A DNA stretch of 64,000 nt from Novosphingobium sp. (GCF_027489515.1 NZ_JAIXZS010000100.1:1-64000), one strand, 5' to 3'. Positions 16,137 to 24,043 are shown, numbered from the stretch's first letter. Notes: generated from the letters alone by a model not told the origin. Numbers and translations: made by a program.

Positions 16137-16873
16137 CCTACGGCGGCGATCATGCGCTCGCCAAGCCACCGTCCGAGCAGCGTGCCGGCGGTGGTGACCG
16201 CCGCTTCTTCGCCGAGCGAGGCCGCCAGCCGTTCGCACACCGCAGCAAAGCCTTGCCCGGCGGCCGACCACGCGAGCACATCGCGTTCGTGCGCCTCGGC
16301 ACGGCGGAACACCGGCTCAAGGCCTTGCCGCCAGACCAGCAGCGCTGTGCCGCGCTCGGCCATTTCGGGGCCCGGCGGGGTTTCGCCGGTCGCGAGCGCC
16401 TGCCAGATCGCATCGGCGTTGGTGGCGATCGGCAGCACAAGCAGCGAAGGCACCGCGCGGATCACGGCGGTTTCCCAGTCGGCCACAGCCAGCGCTTCGG
16501 GGGCAAGCGGCTCGGCATCCGGGCTGACGAAGACCTGGCCGACGGTCCAGTCGATCAGCGCGATCTCGGCAACTTCGGGATCATCGGGCCAGAGCGTCGC
16601 GATGAAATCGGTGAAGTCCTCGCCATAGGCATCAAGCGTCCAGCTCGAGGGCGGGCGCGCATCGATATAGCGCGCCGCGGCCGCCTCGAACGCTTCGTCA
16701 CCCAGCCACAGCACAAGGCGCTGGAAGGTCTCGGCGAGGCTGGAGACCAGCGCGGTGCGGTAGTTGTTCTGATAGACCAAAGTGCCCGGCCCGCCGCCGA
16801 GCGCGGCGGCGGCGCTGTCCTCGCCGGTTACCAGCCAGTCGCGGAAATCGCGTTGCAGGTTAAGGAGGCTCAT
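16133..16873 (-). CDS. bufC: BufC-like DUF2063 partner of the MNIO enzyme
   Basis: A 246-residue DUF2063 protein. The family N-terminus is clear: LLNLQRDFRDWLVTG followed by LVYQNNYRTALVSSLAETFQRLVLWLG (about 33-60). In bufferin and related RiPP clusters the DUF2063 protein binds the precursor leader and assists the DUF692 enzyme. The ATG overlaps the bufB stop (ATGA), implying tight coupling. The older annotation as a putative DNA-binding protein is not supported by context. It ends convergently against the UDG-like gene. Confidence 0.86.
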   Translation of the reverse strand: MSLLNLQRDFRDWLVTGEDSAAAALGGGPGTLVYQNNYRTALVSSLAETFQRLVLWLGDEAFEAAAARYIDARPPSSWTLDAYGEDFTDFIATLWPDDPEVAEIALIDWTVGQVFVSPDAEPLAPEALAVADWETAVIRAVPSLLVLPIATNADAIWQALATGETPPGPEMAERGTALLVWRQGLEPVFRRAEAHERDVLAWSAAGQGFAAVCERLAASLGEEAAVTTAGTLLGRWLGERMIAAVG

Positions 16874-17694
16874 GCCGCGATCCTTTCATCGGCGGCGATA
16901 CCGCGCGCGATGTCCAGTTCGGCGCAGAGCTCCTCAAGCTCGGGGATATTGTCGTCGCGCTCGATCATCGTCGGCACAGGGCCGGCCAGCGCCACTGCGG
17001 CGCGATAGAGCGCCCAGACTTCCTCCGGCACCGGCTGGTCGTGCGTGTCGATCAGGAGGTGCTCGCCTTGAACATGCCCAGCGAGATGGATCTGCCCGAC
17101 CGCGTGCATCGGAATACCGGCAAGATAATCGGCGGCGGCAAAGCCGTGGTTCACCGCGCTGACATGGATGTTGTTGACATCGAGCAGCAAGCCGCAGCCG
17201 GTGCGCTTCGTCATCTCCGCGAGGAATTGCCATTCGGTCATCGCACCGGGAAAGGCGATGTAACTCGAGGGATTTTCGAGCAGCATGCGGCGGCCCAGCG
17301 CCTCTTGCGCGCGGTCGATATTGCGGCAGACCACATCCAGCGCTTCCTCGGTATAGGGCAGCGGCAACAGGTCGTGCGAATTGAAGCCGTCTATCCGGGT
17401 CCAGCACAAGTGGTCCGAGACCACTGCGGGCTCCATCATGTCGACAAGGCGGCGAAGCTCCTTGAGGTAATCGTCCCTGAGGCCATCGGCCGAGCCGATC
17501 GAAAGCGAGACGCCGTGGAGCGCGAGGGGATAGTTGCGGCGCGCCTTCATCAGCGTATCGAGCGGCTTGCCGCCCGGGATCATGAAGTTTTCCGAGATCA
17601 CCTCGATGAAATCGACGGGCGCGGTGCCCTCGATATAGGACCGGTAGTGCGGCCGGCGCATGCCGAGGCCAAAGCCGGTGAGGTGTTCGCTCAT
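16870..17694 (-). CDS. bufB: BufB-like DUF692 multinuclear iron-dependent oxidase (MNIO)
   Basis: A 274-residue DUF692 TIM-barrel protein, the enzyme class (MNIO) that oxidises cysteines of RiPP precursors, for example to oxazolone/thioamide or thiooxazole groups. Putative metal ligands are visible in order: LHGVSLSIG, VVSDHLCW, LLENPSSY, LLDVNNIHVSAVNHG, IHLAGH, IDTHDQPVPEEVW and MIERDDNIPEL. It begins MSEHLTGFGLGMRRPHY. It lies 151 bases downstream of the six-Cys precursor, with a strong nested hairpin in the gap, and overlaps bufC at its 3' end. Expected role: modify the precursor(s) in the cytosol before export. Assignment to the bufferin pathway is inference from context. Confidence 0.9.
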   Translation of the reverse strand: MSEHLTGFGLGMRRPHYRSYIEGTAPVDFIEVISENFMIPGGKPLDTLMKARRNYPLALHGVSLSIGSADGLRDDYLKELRRLVDMMEPAVVSDHLCWTRIDGFNSHDLLPLPYTEEALDVVCRNIDRAQEALGRRMLLENPSSYIAFPGAMTEWQFLAEMTKRTGCGLLLDVNNIHVSAVNHGFAAADYLAGIPMHAVGQIHLAGHVQGEHLLIDTHDQPVPEEVWALYRAAVALAGPVPTMIERDDNIPELEELCAELDIARGIAADERIAA

Positions 17695-17715
17695 CAGGTT
17701 TCCCGCGAAAGAAGG

Positions 17716-17782
17716 CCGGGGCTCCCGGGGGCGCCGGGGAGGGGGAACGGCGCCGCTGGGCAGTAGGGACAGGAAGCCCCGG
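17716..17782 (-). promoter_or_regulatory. Nested hairpin between bufA2-like and bufB
   Basis: On the minus strand CCGGGGCT (17782-17775) pairs with AGCCCCGG (17723-17716). An inner GGCGCCG/CGGCGCC stem (17730-17736 with 17748-17754) is nested inside. No T-tract follows. Such a structure could stabilise the upstream precursor mRNA or partly attenuate transcription, so that precursor is made in excess over the enzyme. Confidence 0.5.
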
Positions 17783-17845
17783 TCAGGTCAGGCCATAATC
17801 GGCTGGGAGGGTTGCCAGCCGATCCGGCAGTGTTTCAGGCGAGGT

Positions 17846-18115
17846 TTACTTGGGTTCGGTCAGGCTGCCGCCCTGCGCGGCGCAGGCGGCCTTGGTCAGC
17901 GCCTTGAAGCCCTGGCCCTTGCATTCGTTCTGGCCCTTGCAGCTGTGGGTGCCGGCGGCGCAGTCCGAGGTGCCCTTGCAGGTGTTCACGCCGTAGCAGT
18001 GGACAACTTCGGCGGACTTCGCCTTGGCGATCGCCGGGGCGGGGGCGACTGCCATGGCGGCAGCGATGAGGGCGGCGTTGGCAGCGATGGCGAGGCCGGT
18101 CTTGAGGGTGCTCAT
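17846..18115 (-). CDS. bufA2: BufA2-like six-cysteine bufferin precursor
   Basis: An 89-residue exported Cys-rich peptide. The Sec-type signal is about residues 1-30 (MSTLKTGLAIAANAALIAAAMAVAPAPAIA). The core then contains six cysteines at positions 40, 46, 52, 59, 65 and 78, with the repeated pattern CKGxxxCKGQGF. This resembles the second bufferin precursor type, usually found with DUF692/DUF2063 genes and linked to copper binding and tolerance. ATG 18115 is chosen because the signal peptide begins there; the ORF track runs 32 codons further upstream through the promoter. It is the first gene of bufA2-bufB-bufC. An exact GTAACC-N16-CGAA promoter lies 41 bases upstream. Confidence 0.85.
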   Translation of the reverse strand: MSTLKTGLAIAANAALIAAAMAVAPAPAIAKAKSAEVVHCYGVNTCKGTSDCAAGTHSCKGQNECKGQGFKALTKAACAAQGGSLTEPK

Positions 18116-18155
18116 GGGTTTTCTCCGAATGGTGCGCCGGGATGGCATGGCTCTA

Positions 18156-18181
18156 TTCGGATGCACCCACAGGCCGGTTAC
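18156..18181 (-). promoter_or_regulatory. Sigma-F-type ECF promoter of bufA2-bufB-bufC
   Basis: Read on the minus strand: GTAACC (18181-18176), 16 bases, CGAA (18159-18156). The same two boxes with identical spacing precede the other precursor gene at 19445-19470. The pattern agrees with what I remember of the Caulobacter sigma-F (NrsF-controlled) consensus, whose regulon includes bufferin genes. The CGAA box ends 41 bases before the bufA2 ATG. Confidence 0.8.
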
Positions 18182-18220
18182 AGCCCACACACCCTTTTTT
18201 GCGCTGACCAAGGATCGCGC

Positions 18221-19348
18221 TTAGGCCCGATTGCGCATCAGCCATTCGCGAAACACGGTGAGGCCCTCCGGCAGATTGCTGCGACCGAAGCCGATGCGGA
18301 AATGGTCCTGCGGCACCGGGCCAAGCTCGGAATGATAGATGCTCGAGGGGAGCAGCAGCACCCCGGTTTCCTCGACCAGCCGCTCGGTGAAGCGCTCGAC
18401 GCCGTCCTCGCCCTTGTAGCGGATGAAGGCGACGCAGCTGCCATCGGGGCGGCGCCAGTCGAACAGGTGCGGGAAATCGGCGAAGAAGCTGTCGAGCAGA
18501 CCGAGGTTGCGGTGCGCCAGATCGCGGTTGCGCCCGACGATCGCCTCGCGCGCCTTGAGCGCGATTTCGGCGAACAGTTCGGACGGCGCCGAATTGCAGA
18601 TCGAAAGGTAGTGCTTGTAGCGCTCGCAAGTCTGCAGGAACGCGCGGTCCTGGCAGGCGAGCCAGCCGATGCGCAGGCCGGGCAAGCCATAGCTCTTCGA
18701 CATGACATTGAGCGACACGCCGCGTTCGTAGACATCGGCCACCTGCGGCACGCGCGCATCGCTGCGGTGCTCGATCAGGCGGTAGACTTCATCGCTGAAC
18801 AGCCAGATCCCGCGTTCGCGGCAGAGCTCGATCAGCCCGGCGAAGGTTTCCTGCGAGGGGATCGCGCCGGTGGGGTTGTTGGGGAAGTTGATCGAGATGA
18901 GCTTCGTGTTGGGCCGCAGCGCCGCGCGCACGGCATCGAGATCGAGCGCCCAGTTCGCGTTCTCGTCGAGCGCAACCCCGGTGACCGCGCAGATCGAGAG
19001 CGGGATCGTCTCGGCCGACTGATAATTGGGTGTGATCACGATGCAGTGGTCCGCAGGCGTGAGCAGGACCTGCATGGCGACATAGATGCCCTCTTGCGCG
19101 CCCGCGAAGCACAGGAGCTGGTCCTCGTGGATCGTCTCGTATGTCTTGGCGATTTCGTGCAGCAGCGGCTCCGCGCCGAAGGTCTTTGTATAGCCGAGGT
19201 GAAGGTTGTCGAACCGTTCGCGATCAGCCGGCGAGGCATGGGCGAGCAATTGCGAAACCGTCATGCTCTGCGCGTCGGATGCGGTCAGATGATACTTCGC
19301 GGCGAATTCCCACTTCGAGAAGTATACCTCCAGCGCAAAGTTCCGCAC
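18221..19348 (-). CDS. PLP-dependent class I/II aminotransferase
   Basis: A 375-residue fold-type I PLP enzyme of the class I/II aminotransferase family. INFPNNPTGAIPSQE contains the conserved NNPTG. DEVYRLIEH carries the Asp that contacts the pyridine nitrogen. SKSYGLPGLRIGW carries the Schiff-base Lys and the downstream Arg region; FRIGFGR supplies the carboxylate-binding Arg. Substrate cannot be predicted; relatives include arginine-processing and unassigned aminotransferases. It sits between the two bufferin operons on the bufA2 strand, but each bufA gene has its own promoter, so a functional link is unproven. Confidence 0.87.
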   Translation of the reverse strand: MRNFALEVYFSKWEFAAKYHLTASDAQSMTVSQLLAHASPADRERFDNLHLGYTKTFGAEPLLHEIAKTYETIHEDQLLCFAGAQEGIYVAMQVLLTPADHCIVITPNYQSAETIPLSICAVTGVALDENANWALDLDAVRAALRPNTKLISINFPNNPTGAIPSQETFAGLIELCRERGIWLFSDEVYRLIEHRSDARVPQVADVYERGVSLNVMSKSYGLPGLRIGWLACQDRAFLQTCERYKHYLSICNSAPSELFAEIALKAREAIVGRNRDLAHRNLGLLDSFFADFPHLFDWRRPDGSCVAFIRYKGEDGVERFTERLVEETGVLLLPSSIYHSELGPVPQDHFRIGFGRSNLPEGLTVFREWLMRNRA

Positions 19349-19444
19349 GGGCCGATTGTCCTTTCAACACGGTGATTTGTTCGGCGCCTCCCTAGGATCT
19401 GTAGCCCGCGGGGTCCAGCCGCGCGGAAAAAATGCTGCGCCCCT

Positions 19445-19470
19445 GTAACCGCGATTGTGCAGGCGGCGAA
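19445..19470 (+). promoter_or_regulatory. Sigma-F-type ECF promoter of bufA1-doxX
   Basis: GTAACC at 19445-19450, 16-base spacer, CGAA at 19467-19470; exactly the same boxes and spacing as upstream of bufA2. It lies about 120 bases before the bufA1 ATG, leaving a moderately long leader. By chance a fixed 10-base, fixed-spacing pattern would be expected about 0.1 times in this window on both strands. Confidence 0.78.
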
Positions 19471-19592
19471 CTGTTCAACGTGGCCGGCGCGAACACTTCC
19501 GGACACGGGCCAAAGGCGGCAAACCGCGCGCCCGGCCTCTGATGATCCTCGTTTCCAACCCTGTGATTCAACCGCTTTTGAAGGAATTCGTC

Positions 19593-19865
19593 ATGAAGAT
19601 TGCTGCAACCGCTTTCGCTGCCTCGATCGCTCTCGGCCTTGCTGCCGGTGCCGCACACGCCGCCGATGCCAAGCCCGCCATGGAAAAGTGCTACGGCGTC
19701 GCCAAGGCCGGCAAGAACGAGTGCGCCGCAGGCGCGGGCACCAGCTGCGCCGGTACCTCGAAGGTCGATTATCAGGGCAACGCCTGGACGCTGGTCAAGG
19801 CCGGCACCTGCACCTCGATCAAGACGCCCAAGGGCAACGGCTCGCTCACGCCCAAGGCGCACTGA
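19593..19865 (+). CDS. bufA1: BufA1-like DUF2282 bufferin precursor
   Basis: A 90-residue exported DUF2282 protein. Signal peptide [23 protein letters not shown] is followed by the core [19 protein letters not shown] with four cysteines (33, 44, 52, 73), the classical BufA1 spacing, and a conserved GSLTPK tail. ATG 19593 follows AAGGAATTCGTC; the tracked upstream residues are non-coding leader. No DUF692 gene follows it. Its only partner in cis is doxX 59 bases downstream, so modification would have to come from the BufB/BufC encoded on the opposite strand or from elsewhere in the genome. Confidence 0.88.
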   Translation: MKIAATAFAASIALGLAAGAAHAADAKPAMEKCYGVAKAGKNECAAGAGTSCAGTSKVDYQGNAWTLVKAGTCTSIKTPKGNGSLTPKAH

Positions 19866-19924
19866 GCACGGCGGGGCGCTTCGGCTGACCGGGGCGCCCA
19901 CCGGCTTTTTCAAGGTATCCGCCC

Positions 19925-20365
19925 ATGACCGCTCTCGTATCCGTCTATAACCGGCTGGCCGAGCTGACCGGGCGACTGCTGCCCGAATCCCTGCTGCTGC
20001 TGGCGGCGCGGCTTGGCATCGCAGCGGTGTTCTTCCAGTCAGGGCGAACCAAGGTCGAAGGGTTGCTGACGATCACCGACAGCACCTACTACCTGTTCGA
20101 AACCGACTACAAACTGCCGTTCGTGCCCCCGCATCTGGCCGCCCACATGGCGACCTATTCGGAGCACCTCTTTCCGATCCTGCTGTTCCTCGGCCTCGGC
20201 ACGCGCTTCGGCGCGCTGGGCCTCCTCGGCATGACCACCGTGATCGAGGTCTTCGTCTATCCCGATGCCTGGCCGACGCACCTGAGCTGGGCGGCACTTC
20301 TCCTGCCGCTCATCGCCAAGGGCGGTGGAGCACTCTCGCTCGACCGTCTGCTGCGCCGGGGCTGA
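19925..20365 (+). CDS. DoxX-family membrane protein (BufD-like)
   Basis: A 146-residue DoxX/SURF4-like inner-membrane protein with four predicted TM helices. The family start is [26 protein letters not shown]; later segments include [23 protein letters not shown] and [25 protein letters not shown]. DoxX proteins are regular members of bufferin operons. The gene follows bufA1 by 59 bases. The gap ends in a GC-rich stem and CTTTTT that could partly attenuate read-through. Its biochemical role is unknown. Confidence 0.87.
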   Translation: MTALVSVYNRLAELTGRLLPESLLLLAARLGIAAVFFQSGRTKVEGLLTITDSTYYLFETDYKLPFVPPHLAAHMATYSEHLFPILLFLGLGTRFGALGLLGMTTVIEVFVYPDAWPTHLSWAALLLPLIAKGGGALSLDRLLRRG

Positions 20366-20540
20366 AACCCGCGCCGCCTGCTCCGCGCAGCGACCGGTCT
20401 GTATTCCTAGCGGCATGCGGGCCGGTCTTGCGGGGCGCTGGCAAAGATGCAACGGAATCGGGTGTCGGCTGCCGTATCGTGCGGCATGCCGCTCCCGGCC
20501 GTCTTTTTCCCTGGCGCGGCGGTGCAGAGAAGGACCTGTC

Positions 20541-21209
20541 ATGCCCCCCGATCGAGACGATCCCGGCATCGATCAGACGATCGCGGCGCTGGTTGGCGAT
20601 CTGTCGCCGGTGGTGCCGGTGCGCGTGTGGCGCGGCGTTGCAGCAGGGCTTCTCCTGACCGGGCTGGCTGTGCTGGCCGTGTGGCTGATCCTGGGTCTGC
20701 GCGCCGACGTACTTGCCCTTCATCCGGCGCCCGTAATGATCGCACGGGGCGCGATCCTGCTTGCGGGCGGGCTTGCCATGCTGGTCGCGGCCTTGCGCGC
20801 CGGTGTTCCGGGCCGCGCCGATGGCGGCGCGGCGCTTGTCGGCACCCTGCTCCTTGGCCTGCTGCCGATCGGCCTGATGGGCCTGCTGATGAGCAGTATC
20901 ATGGCCGGCAAGCGCATGCCGTTCGAAGAAGCCACGCCCTTTGACATCGCCCGCTGCTTTGCCGTCGCGCTGGCGACGGCGCTGCTGGTGGGGGCCGGCC
21001 TCGTGATGTGGCTGCGCCGCGCGGCGCCCACCGATCTCGCCCGTTCGGGCTGGCTGACCGGCTGGGCAGCCGCCGCGCTCGGCACGTTCGCCTATAGCCT
21101 GTTCTGTCCCTCGGGCACGATGGCCTTTGCGGCCGTCGTCTATCCTGCGGCGATGCTGCTTGCAGCCACGGTCATCCGCCTCGCGGTGCCGCCACTGCTG
21201 CGCTGGTAG
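20541..21209 (+). CDS. nrsF: NrsF-type anti-sigma factor (DUF1109)
   Basis: A 222-residue, six-TM protein of the NrsF/DUF1109 family, which sequesters sigma-F-type ECF factors at the membrane. A short cytoplasmic head (MPPDRDDPGIDQTIAALVGDLSPVVPVRVW) precedes TM1 (about 31-54). Two cysteines occur at residues 139 (FDIARCF) and 189 (YSLFCPSG). This 50-residue separation matches the pair reported as important for metal signalling in Caulobacter NrsF, as far as I recall. AAGGA precedes ATG 20541. Its cognate sigma gene, normally adjacent, is not; the nearest ECF gene is at 25524. It is convergent with a peroxiredoxin-like gene (3-base gap). Confidence 0.86.
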   Translation: MPPDRDDPGIDQTIAALVGDLSPVVPVRVWRGVAAGLLLTGLAVLAVWLILGLRADVLALHPAPVMIARGAILLAGGLAMLVAALRAGVPGRADGGAALVGTLLLGLLPIGLMGLLMSSIMAGKRMPFEEATPFDIARCFAVALATALLVGAGLVMWLRRAAPTDLARSGWLTGWAAAALGTFAYSLFCPSGTMAFAAVVYPAAMLLAATVIRLAVPPLLRW

Positions 21210-21212
21210 GGT

Positions 21213-21881
21213 TCAGGCTTCGCGCAGCGCGGCAAGCACCTCGGCCGGTTCCGCGCGTTCGCGAAAATCGACGTTGGTATAGGCGAACCGCACGCGCCCG
21301 GCGGGATCGATGGCAAATGTCGCGGGAACCGGCAGGAAGCCGCTCGGCGAGCCATAGAGCTCATGCATGTTGATGCCGGCCTTGCTGTAGAAATCGAGCA
21401 GCGGATCACCGGCAAAGAACGTGAGACCCAGCGAGAGCGCAACGCCGTGGTCGACATCGCAGAGCACTTCCGCAACTTCCGCATGGGGTGACGCTGCGAG
21501 CAGGGCGCCCAGCGCGCGCGCACCGCCGCCGGTCTCGCCCGTGATCTCGACAAAGCGCACCCCGGCGTTGGCCAGATCGGGCAGCATCGCCGCCCAGGCC
21601 GAAACCTCGTGCACGCAATAAGGGCACCAGCGGCCCCGGCTGAAATTGACGATCACCGGCCCGGCATCGAGCAGATCACCCAGCCGGCAATAGCTGCCGG
21701 ATGCGGTCGGCAAGGAGAAATCCGGAAACATCTCCCCCACCTTGGGCGCGGCCGCACCCACGCCGGCTTCGCGCAGCGCGATCACGATCTCGTCAAAGAA
21801 CGGACCAAGGTCAGGGTTGCGGCGCCGGATCTGCGCAAGCTGCGGCGCCAGCGATGCGGAAGGAGGGGAAGGAAGGTCCAT
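21213..21881 (-). CDS. AhpC/TSA-family peroxiredoxin-like protein
   Basis: A thioredoxin-fold protein of the AhpC/TSA superfamily (222 residues from ATG 21881). The active-site block VNFSRGRWCPYCVHEVSAW has a CxxC rather than the single peroxidatic Cys of classical peroxiredoxins. PDFSLPTASG precedes it and GVALSLGLTFFAG follows. It probably reduces peroxides or acts as a thiol oxidoreductase. An upstream ATG at 21941 (10 bases after the LysR stop, with AGGG before it) is an alternative start that adds 20 residues. It sits directly downstream of a LysR gene on the same strand, suggesting an OxyR-like pairing, though that is inference. Confidence 0.82.
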   Translation of the reverse strand: MDLPSPPSASLAPQLAQIRRRNPDLGPFFDEIVIALREAGVGAAAPKVGEMFPDFSLPTASGSYCRLGDLLDAGPVIVNFSRGRWCPYCVHEVSAWAAMLPDLANAGVRFVEITGETGGGARALGALLAASPHAEVAEVLCDVDHGVALSLGLTFFAGDPLLDFYSKAGINMHELYGSPSGFLPVPATFAIDPAGRVRFAYTNVDFRERAEPAEVLAALREA

Positions 21882-21950
21882 TACGGTCTCATAGGAGTGA
21901 TTGCCGCGCAGAGGAAACGCCCTCCGGTGCATCGAGTCCATGCGCAGTCC

Positions 21951-22853
21951 CTATGGTTCCGGCATCAGATCGGTGCCATTGGCAAGGGCCCAGTCCTGCG
22001 CGCGGGCGACGCGCAAAAAGGCCTCGGCGGCAACCGAGCGGCGTCTCCCCGCGACCGAGGCAAGCACGAAACGCGCCTCGACCGGTCCGAACGGCAACTC
22101 GGTTGCGGCAAGCGGCGGCGCGGCAAGGCTGCGCGGGGTCCAGCCGCAGCCGAGCCCGGCCTGCACCATCTGGCGCAGCTGCACGGCCCCCTGGGCCTGG
22201 TGCCGCACTTCGATCGCGGCACCGGCCTGCGTCGCGATCCGCGCAAGCGCGGCACAGCCATCGCCGGCAAGATCGATCCAGGCTTCGTCTTCGAGCACAG
22301 CCGGCGCGGTGGGCGGGGCGGTGGCAAAGGGGTGGTCCGCCCGCGTGACGATGCACCAGGCGTCCGCGAACAGCGGCCAGCAATCGAGCCGCTCGGGTGC
22401 TTCGTCCGGCATTTCGACGATGATAAGGTCGAGCGAACCGGACATGGCCAGTTCGACGAGTTCGCGCGAGGAGCCGCTGGCCAGCGCCAGTTCGAGCCCG
22501 GCAAGGCTTCTGCCGAGCTCTCCCAGCACACGTTCCAGCGTCGCATGCTCAACCGTCCGCGCGACGCCGAGTGCGAGCGGGGCGATTTCCGCCCGGCCCA
22601 TGCCGCGCGCCATCTGCTTGGCAGTCTGTGCAGCCTCGAAGCTGCGTTCGAGATGCGGCAGCATCGCCTTGCCGAGTTCGGTGAGGTGGGTGCGCGCGCG
22701 CTCGCGGCGAAACAGCGGCGCGCCGAATTCGTCTTCCAGCTTCTGGATCGCCTTGGTCAGCGAAGGCTGCGAGACGTTGCATTCGATGGCGGCGCGCGTG
22801 AAGTTCAGCAGGCGTGCTGCGGCCAGGAAGTACCGGACCTGATGCATTTCCAT
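21951..22853 (-). CDS. LysR-family regulator (OxyR-type N-terminus)
   Basis: A 300-residue LysR regulator. The HTH is MHQVRYFLAAARLLNFTRAAIECNVSQPSLTKAIQKLEDEFGAPLFRRER. The effector domain follows (IAPLALGVARTVEH; SLDLIIVEMPDEAPERLDCWPLFADAW). The starts at 22877, 22853 and 22847 are all possible; 22853 is preferred by family length. It is followed by the peroxiredoxin-like gene on the same strand and is divergent from another LysR gene. A peroxide- or quinone-responsive role is suggested by that neighbour only. Confidence 0.86.
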   Translation of the reverse strand: MEMHQVRYFLAAARLLNFTRAAIECNVSQPSLTKAIQKLEDEFGAPLFRRERARTHLTELGKAMLPHLERSFEAAQTAKQMARGMGRAEIAPLALGVARTVEHATLERVLGELGRSLAGLELALASGSSRELVELAMSGSLDLIIVEMPDEAPERLDCWPLFADAWCIVTRADHPFATAPPTAPAVLEDEAWIDLAGDGCAALARIATQAGAAIEVRHQAQGAVQLRQMVQAGLGCGWTPRSLAAPPLAATELPFGPVEARFVLASVAGRRRSVAAEAFLRVARAQDWALANGTDLMPEP

Positions 22854-22987
22854 GGCTGCGCTGCCCTGTGCCTGCAATCACCGAGCGCTACCGGCATGGC
22901 CGGCACCGCTCGAACACCGCAAAAGTCAAAGATGTCGGCTGTTCGACCTGACAACAATGAGCGTCAACGATGCCTGTCGCAAGCGTT

Positions 22988-23014
22988 GTAACCAACATAT
23001 GATCTATCCACGAA
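22988..23014 (+). promoter_or_regulatory. GTAACC-N17-CGAA element upstream of lysR
   Basis: GTAACC at 22988-22993 and CGAA at 23011-23014, but with a 17-base spacer, one longer than the bufA promoters. GTTGTAACCAAC is also a GTTG/CAAC dyad and may instead be a LysR operator in the divergent region. It is about 73 bases upstream of the GTG start at 23087. Confidence 0.35.
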
Positions 23015-23086
23015 CTGCATGGAACAGGGCAAAAACAGACCGGAATGGTGCTTTGTCCGCATCGACCAATCGTGCAGGAGTGCAAG

Positions 23087-23983
23087 GTGAACGATCTTAC
23101 CGGCTGGATGCGCACATTCATCACCGTGGCGGATGCGGCCAGCTTCAGCCGCGCCGCCGCGCGTCTCGAACTGCCGCAGTCGACGGTATCGCGCCAGGTC
23201 GGTGCGCTGGAGCGGCATCTCGGTGCGGCCCTGCTCAAGCGCACCACGCGCTCGATCGCGCTGACCAGCGAGGGGCAGGCCTACTACGAGGCCGCGCTGC
23301 GGGCGCTCGCCGCGATCGACGAGGCCGAGGCTGCCGTCGGCGTCCACGGCGCGCTTGGCGGGCAAGTGCGCATGACCGCCCCGCTTACGCTCGCCCAGTC
23401 GCGCGTGATCGCCATGCTCGCGCAGTTCCAGCGCCTGCAGCCGCGCATCGAAGTGGATCTCAGGGTCTCCGACCACGCGCTCAACCTTGTGTCCGACAAT
23501 CTCGATTTCGCAATCCGGGTGGGGGTGATCGGGGACAGCCGCTCGATTGTGCGCCGTATCGGGACCTGCCGGCGCGTGATGGTCGCCTCGCCGGCCTATC
23601 TCGAGGAGTATGGCCTGCCGCACCGGCCCGCTGATCTCGCCGCGCACAATTGCCTCAGCTACGCGCTGCTCGCTTCGGGCAACAAATGGGCGCTCGGCAA
23701 GGAGCCGCCAGTCGAAGTGAGCGGGAGCTTCCGCGCCGACAGCCCGGATGCGCTGCGGGCGGCGGCGCTGGCGGGCATCGGCATCGCGGTCAACGCGCGG
23801 TGGCTGTTCGAGGACGATCTGGCGAGCGGCCGGCTGGTGGAATTGCTCCCCGATCATCCCCCGGCGGACATGCCGATCCACCTCGTCATGCCGGCCGGGC
23901 GCTACGTCGCGGCGCGCGTGCGCGCGCTGGCCGACCACATCATCGGAGCCTTTGCCGCCGATCCGCTGTTGCGCTCGGCCTGA
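23087..23983 (+). CDS. LysR-family transcriptional regulator
   Basis: A 298-residue LysR regulator of the DhbR/CrgA-like group. The HTH is MRTFITVADAASFSRAAARLELPQSTVSRQVGALERHLGAALLKRTTRS. The effector domain includes GQVRMTAPLTLAQSRVIAML and VSDNLDFAIRVGVIGDSR. The GTG start at 23087 is chosen because AGGAG lies 6 bases upstream and the family N-terminus begins there; the tracked start at 23045 lacks support. It lies just upstream of the NADH dehydrogenase gene, which has its own ECF-type promoter starting 4 bases after this stop codon. Confidence 0.88.
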   Translation: MNDLTGWMRTFITVADAASFSRAAARLELPQSTVSRQVGALERHLGAALLKRTTRSIALTSEGQAYYEAALRALAAIDEAEAAVGVHGALGGQVRMTAPLTLAQSRVIAMLAQFQRLQPRIEVDLRVSDHALNLVSDNLDFAIRVGVIGDSRSIVRRIGTCRRVMVASPAYLEEYGLPHRPADLAAHNCLSYALLASGNKWALGKEPPVEVSGSFRADSPDALRAAALAGIGIAVNARWLFEDDLASGRLVELLPDHPPADMPIHLVMPAGRYVAARVRALADHIIGAFAADPLLRSA

Positions 23984-23986
23984 GTT

Positions 23987-24012
23987 GTAACGATCCCGCC
24001 GCGCGCCGCGAA
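23987..24012 (+). promoter_or_regulatory. Candidate sigma-F-type promoter of ndh
   Basis: GTAACG (one mismatch to GTAACC) at 23987-23992, 16-base spacer, CGAA at 24009-24012. Spacing and -10 box are identical to the two bufA promoters. It begins just after the lysR stop and lies 31 bases before the ndh ATG, a sensible leader length. If real, the dehydrogenase belongs to the same regulon. Confidence 0.6.
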
Positions 24013-24043
24013 CCTTGCGGGCAGGCAATGCGGGAGCGACAGG

